Shown: positions 1-7,485, counted from the stretch's first letter. The stretch: 12,590 nt of DNA from Candidatus Krumholzibacteriota bacterium (GCA_030672805.1 DAOVFR010000040.1:1-12590), one strand, 5' to 3'. The notes: generated by a model from the letters alone, not told the origin. A program made the numbers and translations.

Positions 1-1055
1 GCCACGCGACGTTGACCGATTTCATGCCTGCCCTCGAAATTCCTGGTGTCTTCGATCGCCCGGATAAAATCATCCGTAGAAGCCCCGACGTTTACCAGAT
101 CCTCGTAGCCCTTAAGAGCCGGGAAGTAAGTGGTGACGACAGGCGTGCCGGATGCCAGGTACTCTCTGAGCTTGAGCGGATTGCACGCGTGGATCTGGGG
201 CGTCTGCCTGAAGGGAAGCAGCGCGGCGTTCCAGTGCTGTATGTAGCCGGGAAGCTGATCGTGGGCGCGCGGGCCGAGCAAGTGTATGTTATCATAGTCC
301 GTGAGCCTTGAAAGATCGACCCTTACTGGCCCGATGATGACGAAGTCCCAGTCTGGAAGTCTCTCGGCGGATTCACATAAAAGTTTCTGGTCGATCCACT
401 CAGCGATAGATCCGTAAAAACCGGCGATAGGCCGGCCTGAGGGCAGGTCTTCGGGGCGGGGTCGGGGGCTGGAGAACAGCTCGTAATCCACGCCGTGAAA
501 AACGACATGGGTCTTGTCCGACGGAAATTTTTCAGCGAGTACATCACTTGCGACCACAATCAGGTCGGCCTTTTCGGACAGCTCAATCTCCATTTCACTG
601 ATGGCGGCATGATCGACGCCCGCGAGTGAGGAGAAGTCATCGCCGCAGTAGTAAAGGACCGCTTTTTCATTGAGTTTGCCTATGACATTGACAGCCGAGG
701 GAAGTGAAAGCCAGAGGATCGGCCTGTCAGTATCGTCGAGGTACGGCTCGAGACTTTTTCTGATCAGAACGCCGTTGATCTTCCGGGCAAACGAACTGCC
801 GGGCAATGGTATGGCTAGCGCGTTGATGACGGGAAACGGTGCTTCGACAGGCGGCTCCTGTATGGCAACCTGCCGGAGGATACTCTTTCCCTTCCTGTAA
901 ATACGGTTCATGTCGGATAATAACAGCCTGGGTTTCCTCAGGCCTATAGAATTGACCCAGATGACCTCATATCTGGATTGCAGGTTCTTTATCAGATGCT
1001 GGGTGCTGCTCGGGTGAACTCCCCAGTCTTCTCCGAAAACAATCAGTTTTGTCAT
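1..1055 (-). CDS. GT4-type glycosyltransferase, 3' end outside the window
   Basis: An open frame of 351 codons runs from ATG 1055-1053 to the left edge with no stop. It looks like a cytoplasmic retaining glycosyltransferase of the GT-B/GT4 kind that adds a sugar from a nucleotide donor to a glycan under assembly. Seen: an N-terminal Rossmann-like half (residues ~1-200) with IWVNSIGLRKP at 32-42 and VLYYCGDDFSS at 133-143, and a C-terminal donor-binding half beginning at AGFYGSIAEWID (211-222). NPLKLREYLASGTPVV at 292-307 is the usual donor-site signature, with Glu298 in the E-x7-E-like position. TuaH/WcaL-like proteins share this YCGDD and FYGS pattern. Perhaps 20-50 C-terminal residues are missing. 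The start overlaps the stop of the upstream acyltransferase gene as ATGA, so the two are probably translationally coupled. Donor and acceptor sugars are unknown. Confidence 0.87.
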   Translation of the reverse strand, partial: MTKLIVFGEDWGVHPSSTQHLIKNLQSRYEVIWVNSIGLRKPRLLLSDMNRIYRKGKSILRQVAIQEPPVEAPFPVINALAIPLPGSSFARKINGVLIRKSLEPYLDDTDRPILWLSLPSAVNVIGKLNEKAVLYYCGDDFSSLAGVDHAAISEMEIELSEKADLIVVASDVLAEKFPSDKTHVVFHGVDYELFSSPRPRPEDLPSGRPIAGFYGSIAEWIDQKLLCESAERLPDWDFVIIGPVRVDLSRLTDYDNIHLLGPRAHDQLPGYIQHWNAALLPFRQTPQIHACNPLKLREYLASGTPVVTTYFPALKGYEDLVNVGASTDDFIRAIEDTRNFEGRHEIGQRRV

Positions 1056-1801
1056 GATCCTGATCCCTGATCCTGGTCTTTTGCGTCGGACGATGGGGGT
1101 TCCTCGAGTTGCCGGATCATCTTTGCCGGATTGCCTCCGACTACTGACATCGGTGGAACCGATTTTACCACGACCGATCTCGCTGCGATGATCGATCCAT
1201 ACCCGATCTCGACATTTCCCAGGATCACGGAGTCATAAGCCGCCCACACATGGTCACCGATCTTGATCCTACCTATCTTATTCACATCGAGCTTCTTGTC
1301 CCGGTCCTCGATGTTTATGTTGTGCCCGGGATTATCGGAGATCAGACGGCAGCCGATCATACAGTTACTCCCGATCTCGACTTCGTTTCCGACCAGTATT
1401 ATCGCTGAGCTGCTCATGTCGGTATTATCACCTATCTTCAGAGTCGAATTTTCCCCTATCGTCAGGGCAGCGAAGGTGCTCTTGTCGAAGATCTTCACGT
1501 TCTTGCCTAGAACGATCTTCAGATCGCCCATGATGATGGGCATTCCCTGTCCCGAATGATATAGATGCAGTCCCTTACCGCAGGAAGAGCACCGCCGCTT
1601 GAATATGGGCTGATGATAGAATACCCGCCAGAAACTTCGCCATGCATTGATCCTAAATACCTTCTCGTAATAGAAGAAGTCATGAAACACCGGTATGGAG
1701 GGCATCTCGATTTTTCTGATTCTGTCCGCCGTCACATATAGAAAGTTGTAAAAACGGTTCTCCCGTTTTTTGATTTTTTTTACGAAACTGTTTATCCCCA
1801 T
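1052..1801 (-). CDS. Hexapeptide-repeat (left-handed beta-helix) acyltransferase
   Basis: A 249-residue protein likely to transfer an acetyl or other acyl group to a sugar of the glycan, acting in the cytoplasm as a trimer as family members do. Residues ~1-90 form the helical N-terminal extension common in polysaccharide O-acetyltransferases. Residues ~92-215 carry hexapeptide-type imperfect repeats (for example LTIGENSTLKIGDNTDM, VEIGSNCMIG, IKIGDHVWAAYDSVILGNV). The end of the helix has the family motif VVGGNPAKMIR (220-230). His160 in DNPGHNI is the probable catalytic base. Cys71 and Cys74 (RRCSSCGKG) are unexplained. The start is supported by GGGAG six bases before ATG 1801. The last ~17 residues are acidic and Ser/Gly-rich, encoded by a short microrepeat, and the stop overlaps the next start. 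Which acyl donor is used is unknown. An acyl-ACP from the cassette to the right is possible but only speculation. Confidence 0.88.
   Translation of the reverse strand: MGINSFVKKIKKRENRFYNFLYVTADRIRKIEMPSIPVFHDFFYYEKVFRINAWRSFWRVFYHQPIFKRRCSSCGKGLHLYHSGQGMPIIMGDLKIVLGKNVKIFDKSTFAALTIGENSTLKIGDNTDMSSSAIILVGNEVEIGSNCMIGCRLISDNPGHNINIEDRDKKLDVNKIGRIKIGDHVWAAYDSVILGNVEIGYGSIIAARSVVVKSVPPMSVVGGNPAKMIRQLEEPPSSDAKDQDQGSGS
1053..1078 (-). repeat. GGATCA microrepeat at the acyltransferase/GT4 junction
   Basis: Read on the minus strand, three copies of GGATCA (the middle one with an extra G) run into the ATG of the GT4 gene. They encode the Asp-Gln-Asp-Gln-Gly-Ser-Gly-Ser tail of the acyltransferase and supply the purine-rich ribosome-binding sequence (GGGATCAGGATC) of the downstream gene. 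Both are visible in the sequence. Slippage changing the tail or spacing is inference. Confidence 0.5.
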
Positions 1802-1978
1802 ACGAAACTCCCGTGTCTATTATACGGAGTAGTGAGAAATATGCCTCACCTTTTTTCCGCGGTAGCCGTTTCGACTCAGGACTCGCCGTTCTGAAAAACC
1901 TGATGCTTTCTATTTCCTTCCCGGACAGGCCTATATTCTCAAGAGGCTCCTTTTTTACCTCGAAGAAGGAATGCATTG

Positions 1979-2002
1979 AATAATCGGTATTTACCGATTA
2001 TT
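1979..2002. promoter_or_regulatory. Perfect 11-bp inverted repeat, operator candidate
   Basis: AATAATCGGTA at 1979-1989 and its exact reverse complement TACCGATTATT at 1992-2002 are separated by TT. It lies just downstream (about +30 to +52) of the start site predicted for the minus-strand promoter and over the -35 region of the plus-strand TATAAT at 2011. A dimeric regulator bound here could act on both directions. As RNA it would form an AT-rich hairpin with a two-base loop and no U-tract, so a terminator is unlikely. Confidence 0.45.
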
Positions 2003-2037
2003 ATTCGAGCTATAATCAAACCAGAAATCGAATAGAT

Positions 2038-2066
2038 ATTTTATTAATAAAGAATTGTGATGTCAA
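2038..2066 (-). promoter_or_regulatory. Sigma-70-type promoter for the acyltransferase/GT4 genes
   Basis: On the minus strand TTGACA (2066-2061, perfect consensus) is followed after exactly 17 bases by TAAAAT (2043-2038, five of six). Transcription would start near 2031, giving a leader of about 230 nt before ATG 1801. This is the best promoter match in the window. Confidence 0.7.
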
Positions 2067-2116
2067 CTGAAAGCATGATAGGCCTCTAGGCATTGGCTGG
2101 CTTGAGAGTTCAGCTT

Positions 2117-2138
2117 TTCGTTTGAAATTCGTTTGAAA
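2117..2138. repeat. Tandem 11-bp direct repeat with internal dyads
   Basis: TTCGTTTGAAA occurs twice head to tail (2117-2127 and 2128-2138). Each copy contains the dyad TTC-N4-GAA, and the 11-bp period is close to one helical turn, so both half-sites would face the same side of the DNA. It sits about 50 bp upstream of the -35 of the minus-strand promoter, a position usual for an activator site. The regulator is unknown. Confidence 0.4.
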
Positions 2139-2312
2139 GAAGATGTGCTTATAGTAGATTCAAGAGGGGAATCAGCAGGAAGTCAATCAGCCGGGCACAT
2201 TACTTGTATAGAAATCGCCTGGTGCTCTCGATGGCATGCCGGAGCCCCGCGGCTTCCGTGACATGTATACTCAGCTTTGAAGGGTACAAAACCCGCTGAC
2301 AGGAAAGATACG

Positions 2313-3806
2313 ATGGCCAGCCTTGCCAGGAAATTGATCCAGGGTTCATTGTTCCGCGTGCTTATCCCCGTTTCAAATGTCATCGTGACATTCTTTATGA
2401 TGCCCTTCGTTGTGGGTAACCTGGGGGACAGATGGTACGGGTTATGGGTCCTCGCAGCCGCTTTTGTGGGATACTACGGTCTTCTCGATCTGGGCCTTTC
2501 GAAAGCGAACGAGAGATTCATCTCCAGGGCACTGGGAAGAGAAGAGGCGGAAGAGGTGGATATTGTATTCAACACCTGCCTCGGGCTCTTTATCGGCGCG
2601 GCCGTCCTGACGGTAATCGCTTCACTGGTCATAGTCATAGTCACTCCACACTTCGTAGATAACGCTGCGGACGCCAGGATATTCAGGATCGTCACCCTGA
2701 TTATCGGGATCACAATGGCGATATCATTCCCGATCCGGGCTTACACCGGCTTCCTCTATTCGCATATCCGGTTTGACGTTGTTAATATCATAGAGTTCAT
2801 CAAACTGGTTATACGGACCGCTCTGATTGTATATTTCCTGAGCCGGGGAGGGGGAATCATCGCCTTGGCGTTTATCTCTTTCGCCGTCGAGACTACCCAG
2901 TGTTTCGTTATCGTCTACTATGTGAAGAGAAAATATCTCGCGCTTGGTACGGGGATCCGTTTCTTTAAGAGGAGCCGGATCCGGCCCCTCCTTGGATACA
3001 GCATTTACAGCTTTATCGCGACAATAGGGGACAGACTCCAGTTTCACCTCGATGCTTTCGTCATCACGGCGTTCGTGGGCCTCAGCTTGGTGACTCATTA
3101 CAACATAGGCGCTCGCATTGCGAACTACTATCTGTTGTTGATAACAAGTGCGATCGCCCTGGTGATGCCCGTATTCAGCAGGCTGGAGGGACAGAACGAT
3201 TACGACAGTATCCGGAAGTACTATCTCTTCGTCACGAAGTTGAATACGATCCTCTCTGTATTCGCGGGGGGGTCGATCCTGATATTCGGAAAGGCCTTTA
3301 TACTTCGCTGGATGGGCCCACAATACTCCGATTCGTACACGGTACTCGTGATCCTGCTCATCGGGCTGATATTCAACAGCATTCAGATCACTTCGAAGAC
3401 GATCCTCTTCAGCCTGTCGAAGCACAGGATGTACGCGATAACGGTCACCGTCGAGGGCCTGGCCAATCTGGCATTGAGCCTCATTCTCGTCAGAAAGTAC
3501 GGTATATTCGGCGTGGCCATGGGAACCACGATTCCGATACTCGTGACGAATATATTCATAATACCGGCCTATACGAACAGGGTCTTGAATATAAGGATCT
3601 GGAAGTACGCCAGGGTCGTCCTTGGCACGGTGCTGCTGGGAGTCGCAATACATATGGCCAGCTGGCTCATTATAAGGAATATGATATCAAGCAGTTACAT
3701 TACTATGAGCGTCCTTGCGGCGGTGGCATCGGTGGTATTCATCGTGCTGAACACCTTCATCGTACTCAACCGGGAAGAAAGAAGTCAATTCAAGATACCG
3801 TTCTGA
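2313..3806 (+). CDS. Wzx/MATE-like polysaccharide flippase
   Basis: A 497-residue integral inner-membrane protein with about 12-14 hydrophobic segments, of the size and pattern of Wzx/RfbX-type flippases that move lipid-linked glycan repeat units from the cytoplasmic to the periplasmic face. Seen: the N-terminal pattern FMMPFVVGNLGDRWYGLW and GYYGLLDLGLSKANERFIS, typical of the MATE_Wzx-like/Polysacc_synt group, and alternating hydrophobic stretches to the C-terminus with Arg/Lys-rich loops. I chose ATG 2313 because AGGAAAG (2301-2307) precedes it at good spacing. The TTG at 2277 in the same frame would add 12 polar residues and has no better site. It is the only plus-strand gene, divergent from the acyltransferase and convergent with the polymerase, yet fits their pathway. 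The transported glycan is unknown. Confidence 0.88.
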   Translation: MASLARKLIQGSLFRVLIPVSNVIVTFFMMPFVVGNLGDRWYGLWVLAAAFVGYYGLLDLGLSKANERFISRALGREEAEEVDIVFNTCLGLFIGAAVLTVIASLVIVIVTPHFVDNAADARIFRIVTLIIGITMAISFPIRAYTGFLYSHIRFDVVNIIEFIKLVIRTALIVYFLSRGGGIIALAFISFAVETTQCFVIVYYVKRKYLALGTGIRFFKRSRIRPLLGYSIYSFIATIGDRLQFHLDAFVITAFVGLSLVTHYNIGARIANYYLLLITSAIALVMPVFSRLEGQNDYDSIRKYYLFVTKLNTILSVFAGGSILIFGKAFILRWMGPQYSDSYTVLVILLIGLIFNSIQITSKTILFSLSKHRMYAITVTVEGLANLALSLILVRKYGIFGVAMGTTIPILVTNIFIIPAYTNRVLNIRIWKYARVVLGTVLLGVAIHMASWLIIRNMISSSYITMSVLAAVASVVFIVLNTFIVLNREERSQFKIPF

Positions 3807-3820
3807 CCGGCTGCAGGCAC

Positions 3821-5206
3821 TCAGGCGTATACTATGGCCAGTATCTTGTACAGGATCACGCTGGCTCCCATTAATCCGACAACCAGCATGATATCTCTAG
3901 GAGTGAGGCCGCGCCGCTGGACGACCTGTGGTTCCGCGAATCTGATACTCAGCGCCGATAACGCGAGAGCGATGTAAAGAACCGGGCTGTACGCCTGCGA
4001 GAGAAAAATGGCGCTGACAAGGACTCCTGTCAGCGAGAGCTGGATGATCCTGGCATATTTCACCTGGATCGCAGGCGCATTTCTTCCCACATCTCTGAGA
4101 CCTGTATAGCTGGAATATATCGATGCCAGCCAGACGAAATAGCCTACAAGACCCAGCTCGGCCATGCACTGGATGAAGGCGCTGTGTGCGGCAAGCCCGT
4201 GATGGAGCGTGAAGTTGCCGTAACCGACACCGAAAACGGGTCGTGCTTTCAGCATGACAAGGCCGGCGATCCAGGCATAGACCCGACCGCTTGCAGAACT
4301 CCCGTACGGTGAGACATCCGCCATCCTGTTCGGAGCGATCACCATGGCGAGGGCAAGAAAGACAATCCCTATAAAAGAGCCTTTCAATAGCCCCCATTTC
4401 TTGTAGGCGAAGAGAGCCAGCATCACCAGCAAGGCGATAAATCCGCCTCTGGAGTTTGTGTAATAGATGGCAGTAACGAAAAAACAGGCGATTATCAGTA
4501 GAATGAGTTTTTTGATCAGGCCGACATTTTTTTCGAACATGTTAATGAGGACGAAGGGGAAGGCCGCGTTGATGGCAAGGGCGAAATCGTTTGGATCTCC
4601 GAAGTGACTGAATCTCATCCAGCTTATTCTGCCGTCCTGTGTCGGAGTGTTCCCTACGAGGTCGTATCCCCTGAAAGCCATTATAAGGCCGTTTGCCGCA
4701 AGTGCGACAATACAGAAAACAATGGTCCAGCATACCTTGCGGAATTGATCGAAGTCCTCGGTAAGATTTGCGACAATGAAGAAGAGAAGAAAAACAGTAA
4801 GGAAACTGTAGAATCCATCCCATGCTTCAACCAGCTGCCCATTCGAAATAATACTGAGAGGTACCAGGATCAGCAGGATGAGCATCAGGAGCCCATGCCT
4901 GGTTGATATGAACGAGACACTTTTTCTGTTAAACACCTTGTGGGTGAAGAAGACAAGCAGGATCAATCCCGCAAGAAGGAGCATTATTCGCAGTTTTTGC
5001 AAATAGGGAAAGAACGATTGGGGCGTGAAATATACCAGAAGGATGTAAAGGATCAGTCCATAAAATGGTTTAAAGAAAACTATGACAGCGATGGCCAGGC
5101 CCAGTACCAATGCTGTTGCCGCGGGGATGGAAACGAATGCGACCATTACGGATACTACCGTAAGAATAATAATGATTGCGAAGATGAGCGGTGTGCGAGT
5201 ACGCAT
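3821..5206 (-). CDS. O-antigen ligase/polymerase-like membrane protein (Wzy_C type)
   Basis: A 461-residue inner-membrane protein with about 11-12 hydrophobic segments and a large periplasmic loop in the second half, the layout of the O-antigen ligase (WaaL)/polymerase (Wzy) superfamily. Such proteins polymerise undecaprenyl-linked repeat units or transfer the glycan to lipid A-core or another acceptor. Seen: GDPNDFAL at 203-210, TNSRGGFIALL at 250-260, SGRVYAW at 306-312, GVGYGNF at 326-332, and AAHSAFIQCMAELGLVGYF at 339-357 with His341 in the position of the functionally important His. The start ATG 5206 has only AGG about 12 bases upstream. It follows the GT2 gene after 38 nt and ends 14 nt from the flippase stop. 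Sequence alone does not separate ligase from polymerase. With a flippase present and no other candidate in the window, polymerase is my guess. Confidence 0.85.
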   Translation of the reverse strand: MRTRTPLIFAIIIILTVVSVMVAFVSIPAATALVLGLAIAVIVFFKPFYGLILYILLVYFTPQSFFPYLQKLRIMLLLAGLILLVFFTHKVFNRKSVSFISTRHGLLMLILLILVPLSIISNGQLVEAWDGFYSFLTVFLLFFIVANLTEDFDQFRKVCWTIVFCIVALAANGLIMAFRGYDLVGNTPTQDGRISWMRFSHFGDPNDFALAINAAFPFVLINMFEKNVGLIKKLILLIIACFFVTAIYYTNSRGGFIALLVMLALFAYKKWGLLKGSFIGIVFLALAMVIAPNRMADVSPYGSSASGRVYAWIAGLVMLKARPVFGVGYGNFTLHHGLAAHSAFIQCMAELGLVGYFVWLASIYSSYTGLRDVGRNAPAIQVKYARIIQLSLTGVLVSAIFLSQAYSPVLYIALALSALSIRFAEPQVVQRRGLTPRDIMLVVGLMGASVILYKILAIVYA

Positions 5207-5244
5207 GATTATCTAGCCTGACATCACAATCCAGTTGTGCCGCT

Positions 5245-6369
5245 TCATTTTTTCCATTTCGCGTCCGCTTTTCCCGACGAATACTGGAAAAGTGCAAATA
5301 CCGCCGCGGTGTTCAATGAAATAAACACCGAGATAAAGTTTATCGACCTGCTTTTTTTCAGTCGACTGGATGCCAGGCCCAGGATTCCCAGTGCATAGAA
5401 AACGATCTGGACCCAGAAGATCGACCTGAATACCGTGCCCCCTGCCATGAACGACGTGATGAGCGCGAGAATCATGAAATAGGGAACGAACAGCCGGAAC
5501 AGTTTATGAGAGACGGACTGCCAGAATATTCTGTTGCTCACAGGATTCAGCAGCCATGGATTGCGGTCGAAGAGCTGGAAGTTGCCCGCCAGGGTACGGA
5601 CCTTCCTCCTGAACTCCGCTTCGATCTCTGCGGATGCCGTGTCGTAGGCGATTGCCTCTCCGTCGAATATGACACGATAGCCTTTTCTGAATGCCCTGAG
5701 AGGTATCTCGATGTCATCGAGGATCGTATCGTCTGGTATGGGTTCGATGAGGCTGCGGCGTATCGCGTAGATCGCACCGGTAACACCGAGCGTCGAGTCT
5801 ACGGTGCTCTCCGCGTTTCTCAATATCTTTTCGTATTTCCAGTACAGGCCAACGCTTCTTTCGGTCATGTCCTTGGTGGAGATGAATGTAAGTTCCCCGC
5901 TGACTGCTCCGACAGCGGGATCGGTGAAATTTCTCGCGAGCTTGCGGAGCGCGTCCGGCTCGTACATCTGCCTGGTGTCCGAGAAGACGATCAGATCACT
6001 GTCGCAATGCTTTACGGCGTTGTTGATCTGATGCGGTTTGCCCCTGTTGACATCGTCCTCGATGAACAGGATATCATCCTGATTCCTCAGAATACTGGCG
6101 GTCCTGTCGGTCGAGCCGTCGGAAACGACGATGACATTGAAAAGATCGGCAGGATAATCCAGTTTCCTGCAGTTCTCGAGCTTGTCGAGGATCTTCTTTT
6201 CCTCGTTGAAGGCTATTATTATCATCGTGAGCGATGGATACGCGGTGCCGTCGTCAACCGGGGCAGGCTGGCGGCCCTTCAGCCTGCTCGCCATGACTAT
6301 GAGCATGGGGTAGAGCAGGTACGTGTAAACGATAAACAGAACCGAGATCCAGAATAAGAATCGAATCAC
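5245..6369 (-). CDS. Membrane-anchored family 2 glycosyltransferase
   Basis: A 374-residue inverting GT-A glycosyltransferase with one N-terminal membrane segment (residues ~4-29), a cytoplasmic catalytic domain (~45-270) and about three C-terminal membrane segments (~286-362). Motifs in order: MIIIAFNEEKKI (49-60); VSDGSTD (82-88) with Asp84 for nucleotide binding; FSDTRQ (129-134) with Asp131 as the metal-binding Asp; TGAIYAIRR (197-205); LDDIEIPLR (217-225), where the acidic residues at 218-221 fill the catalytic-base position; and RRKVRTLAGNFQ (254-265) where processive synthases have QxxRW. The pattern resembles cellulose/hyaluronan-synthase-like GT2 proteins. Whether it adds one sugar or many is not decidable. 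It starts with GTG at 6369, with GGGAG nine bases upstream and no ATG nearby in frame. Gaps are 59 nt before and 38 nt after. Confidence 0.88.
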   Translation of the reverse strand: MIRFLFWISVLFIVYTYLLYPMLIVMASRLKGRQPAPVDDGTAYPSLTMIIIAFNEEKKILDKLENCRKLDYPADLFNVIVVSDGSTDRTASILRNQDDILFIEDDVNRGKPHQINNAVKHCDSDLIVFSDTRQMYEPDALRKLARNFTDPAVGAVSGELTFISTKDMTERSVGLYWKYEKILRNAESTVDSTLGVTGAIYAIRRSLIEPIPDDTILDDIEIPLRAFRKGYRVIFDGEAIAYDTASAEIEAEFRRKVRTLAGNFQLFDRNPWLLNPVSNRIFWQSVSHKLFRLFVPYFMILALITSFMAGGTVFRSIFWVQIVFYALGILGLASSRLKKSRSINFISVFISLNTAAVFALFQYSSGKADAKWKK

Positions 6370-6428
6370 CTTATGATTCTCCCAGAAGGATAACAGTGCC
6401 AGGAATGAGACTCCAGAATGCCGGGTGA

Positions 6429-7448
6429 TCAGTCCGGGTCACCTGCGAATCCTGCCCCGTTCTCCAGCCTGCGTTTTACTCCCTCGACTATTTTCTTGTC
6501 TGTCATCTCCTCGAGCCGCTCGATCGCCTCGTCCCGTTCCATGTAACCCGCGCGCACCAGGCCTGCCAGCTCGAAGGCATAAGGGTGGAAATTGAATCTA
6601 TCCTTGTGGACGTCTATGCCTAGCGAGTTGAGCAGGCAGTTGGTCGAATTCGGATCGGTGTCGTCCGGTTTTTCCCAGCCGAATGCCTTGATCTTCTCCA
6701 GGATATCGGTTTCGTCGTACTCGAGGAATGCAAGCGGGCTGACGTTGTGGGGGAAGCGGTCCTTCATTGCGAAGTGCTCTTCGGTGAGGAAGTAATTCTC
6801 GATCTCACGCCCCACGACATTTTTCATCGGTTCGATGAGCTGGTCCTGCATGCCCCGGATCATAGAAGGGTTGTTGGGAAATATCGATGCCTCGATCGGG
6901 GCCTGTCCCGGGGACCACCCATAGAAGATAATGGGTATGTTCCCCTCGATAGCCATACGCAGCGCGATGAACTTCACGAGCCCCATGCAGGTGGTGCAGA
7001 TCGAGCTCGCTCTCTCCAGCCCCTTTTTCGTATAGATATCCTCGTCGGTGCATCTCAGAAAGAGCTTGCTGACGATGTCGAGGCGCGGCTTGTAGATGAT
7101 GTGGTCGATTCCCAGGCCTTCCACTACCTTGCGCGAATTTTCCAGCGATTTGGGTGAGATGAAGCCGTTGTCCATCGTCATGGCGAGGATGGACAGGTCG
7201 TATTCCTTCTTCAGGACGGCCATAGTATACGTGGAGTCCTTGCCGCCGCTGTATGCCATGAGCGCATCGTATCCGCCGGAACGTCTCTTGCTCTCGAGAA
7301 GTCTTTCGAATTTTCCCCGGTACTTCTCCATCGATTTCCTGAGGCGTTCGACCCCGCGGAACTGCCTGCAGAAGTTACAGACCCCTTCGTCGTCGAACTG
7401 GATGCCGGGGAATGTCTCGGGCAGCACGCATCTGCTGCATCTTTTCAT
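6429..7448 (-). CDS. PP-loop ATP pyrophosphatase, N-acetyl-sugar-amidotransferase/ExsB-like
   Basis: A 339-residue cytoplasmic protein of the adenine nucleotide alpha-hydrolase (N-type ATP pyrophosphatase) fold. These enzymes adenylate a carbonyl or carboxylate and displace AMP with a nitrogen or sulfur nucleophile. Seen: an N-terminal probable zinc ribbon with Cys4, Cys7, Cys24 and Cys27; the PP-loop AYSGGKDST at 65-73; a second Cys pair in SSICTTCMG (148-156, Cys151/Cys154); and IIFYGWSPGQAP at 173-184. The N-terminus resembles WbpG/PseA-type N-acetyl-sugar amidotransferases, which convert a sugar acetamido group to acetamidino. The SICTTC and YGWSPGQAP motifs are less typical of them, so amidine formation is not assured and thiolation cannot be excluded. 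No HisH/HisF-like glutaminase is in the window to feed ammonia. Start: ATG 7448 has AAAGGA six bases upstream. The in-frame GTG at 7463 lies before that site and is less likely. Confidence 0.72.
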   Translation of the reverse strand: MKRCSRCVLPETFPGIQFDDEGVCNFCRQFRGVERLRKSMEKYRGKFERLLESKRRSGGYDALMAYSGGKDSTYTMAVLKKEYDLSILAMTMDNGFISPKSLENSRKVVEGLGIDHIIYKPRLDIVSKLFLRCTDEDIYTKKGLERASSICTTCMGLVKFIALRMAIEGNIPIIFYGWSPGQAPIEASIFPNNPSMIRGMQDQLIEPMKNVVGREIENYFLTEEHFAMKDRFPHNVSPLAFLEYDETDILEKIKAFGWEKPDDTDPNSTNCLLNSLGIDVHKDRFNFHPYAFELAGLVRAGYMERDEAIERLEEMTDKKIVEGVKRRLENGAGFAGDPD

Positions 7449-7454
7449 GTTGCA

Positions 7455-7460
7455 TCCTTT
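7455..7460 (-). promoter_or_regulatory. Ribosome-binding site deciding the PP-loop gene start
   Basis: AAAGGA on the minus strand lies six bases before ATG 7448. It favours that start over the in-frame GTG at 7463, which would place this sequence inside the coding region. Confidence 0.6.
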
Positions 7461-7485
7461 CACATCGATGGCCGGACCTCGACCA

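Larger units (their letters stand above)
1802..2312. other. Divergent intergenic regulatory region
   Basis: About 510 bases between the acyltransferase start (minus) and the flippase ATG (plus). The stretch 1980-2160 is clearly more AT-rich than the flanks. It holds a strong minus-strand promoter (2038-2066), a perfect 11-bp inverted repeat (1979-2002) and a tandem 11-bp direct repeat (2117-2138). No convincing gene lies here. A 98-codon minus-strand frame at 1680-1976 has no ribosome-binding site and overlaps the acyltransferase start. A perfect TATAAT occurs on the plus strand at 2011-2016 but only a weak -35 (TTTACC, 15 bases away) precedes it, so the promoter of the flippase gene is not settled. 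Confidence 0.7.

Noticed and set aside
1832..1856. Plus-strand hairpin GTGAG...CTCAC followed by T6
   Set aside because: Five-base stem with an eight-base loop is too weak, and no plus-strand gene precedes it.
1859..1865. GCGGTAG resembling the core of the ops/JUMPstart element
   Set aside because: Only seven bases match, on the plus strand inside the leader of a minus-strand gene, with no plus-strand promoter upstream.
1680..1976. 98-codon minus-strand frame before the acyltransferase
   Set aside because: No Shine-Dalgarno at its ATG, overlaps 122 bases of the well-supported acyltransferase in another frame, no recognisable family. It could at most be a leader frame.
2011..2016. TATAAT on the plus strand as the flippase promoter
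   Set aside because: Perfect -10 but only a poor -35 at non-standard spacing in an AT-rich stretch; kept only as a possibility in the regulatory-region entry.
2724..3653. 309-codon minus-strand open frame
   Set aside because: Antisense to the flippase; highly charged composition without motifs, as expected opposite a membrane protein.
5506..6357. 283-codon plus-strand open frame
   Set aside because: Antisense shadow of the GT2 gene; no ribosome-binding site or known motif.
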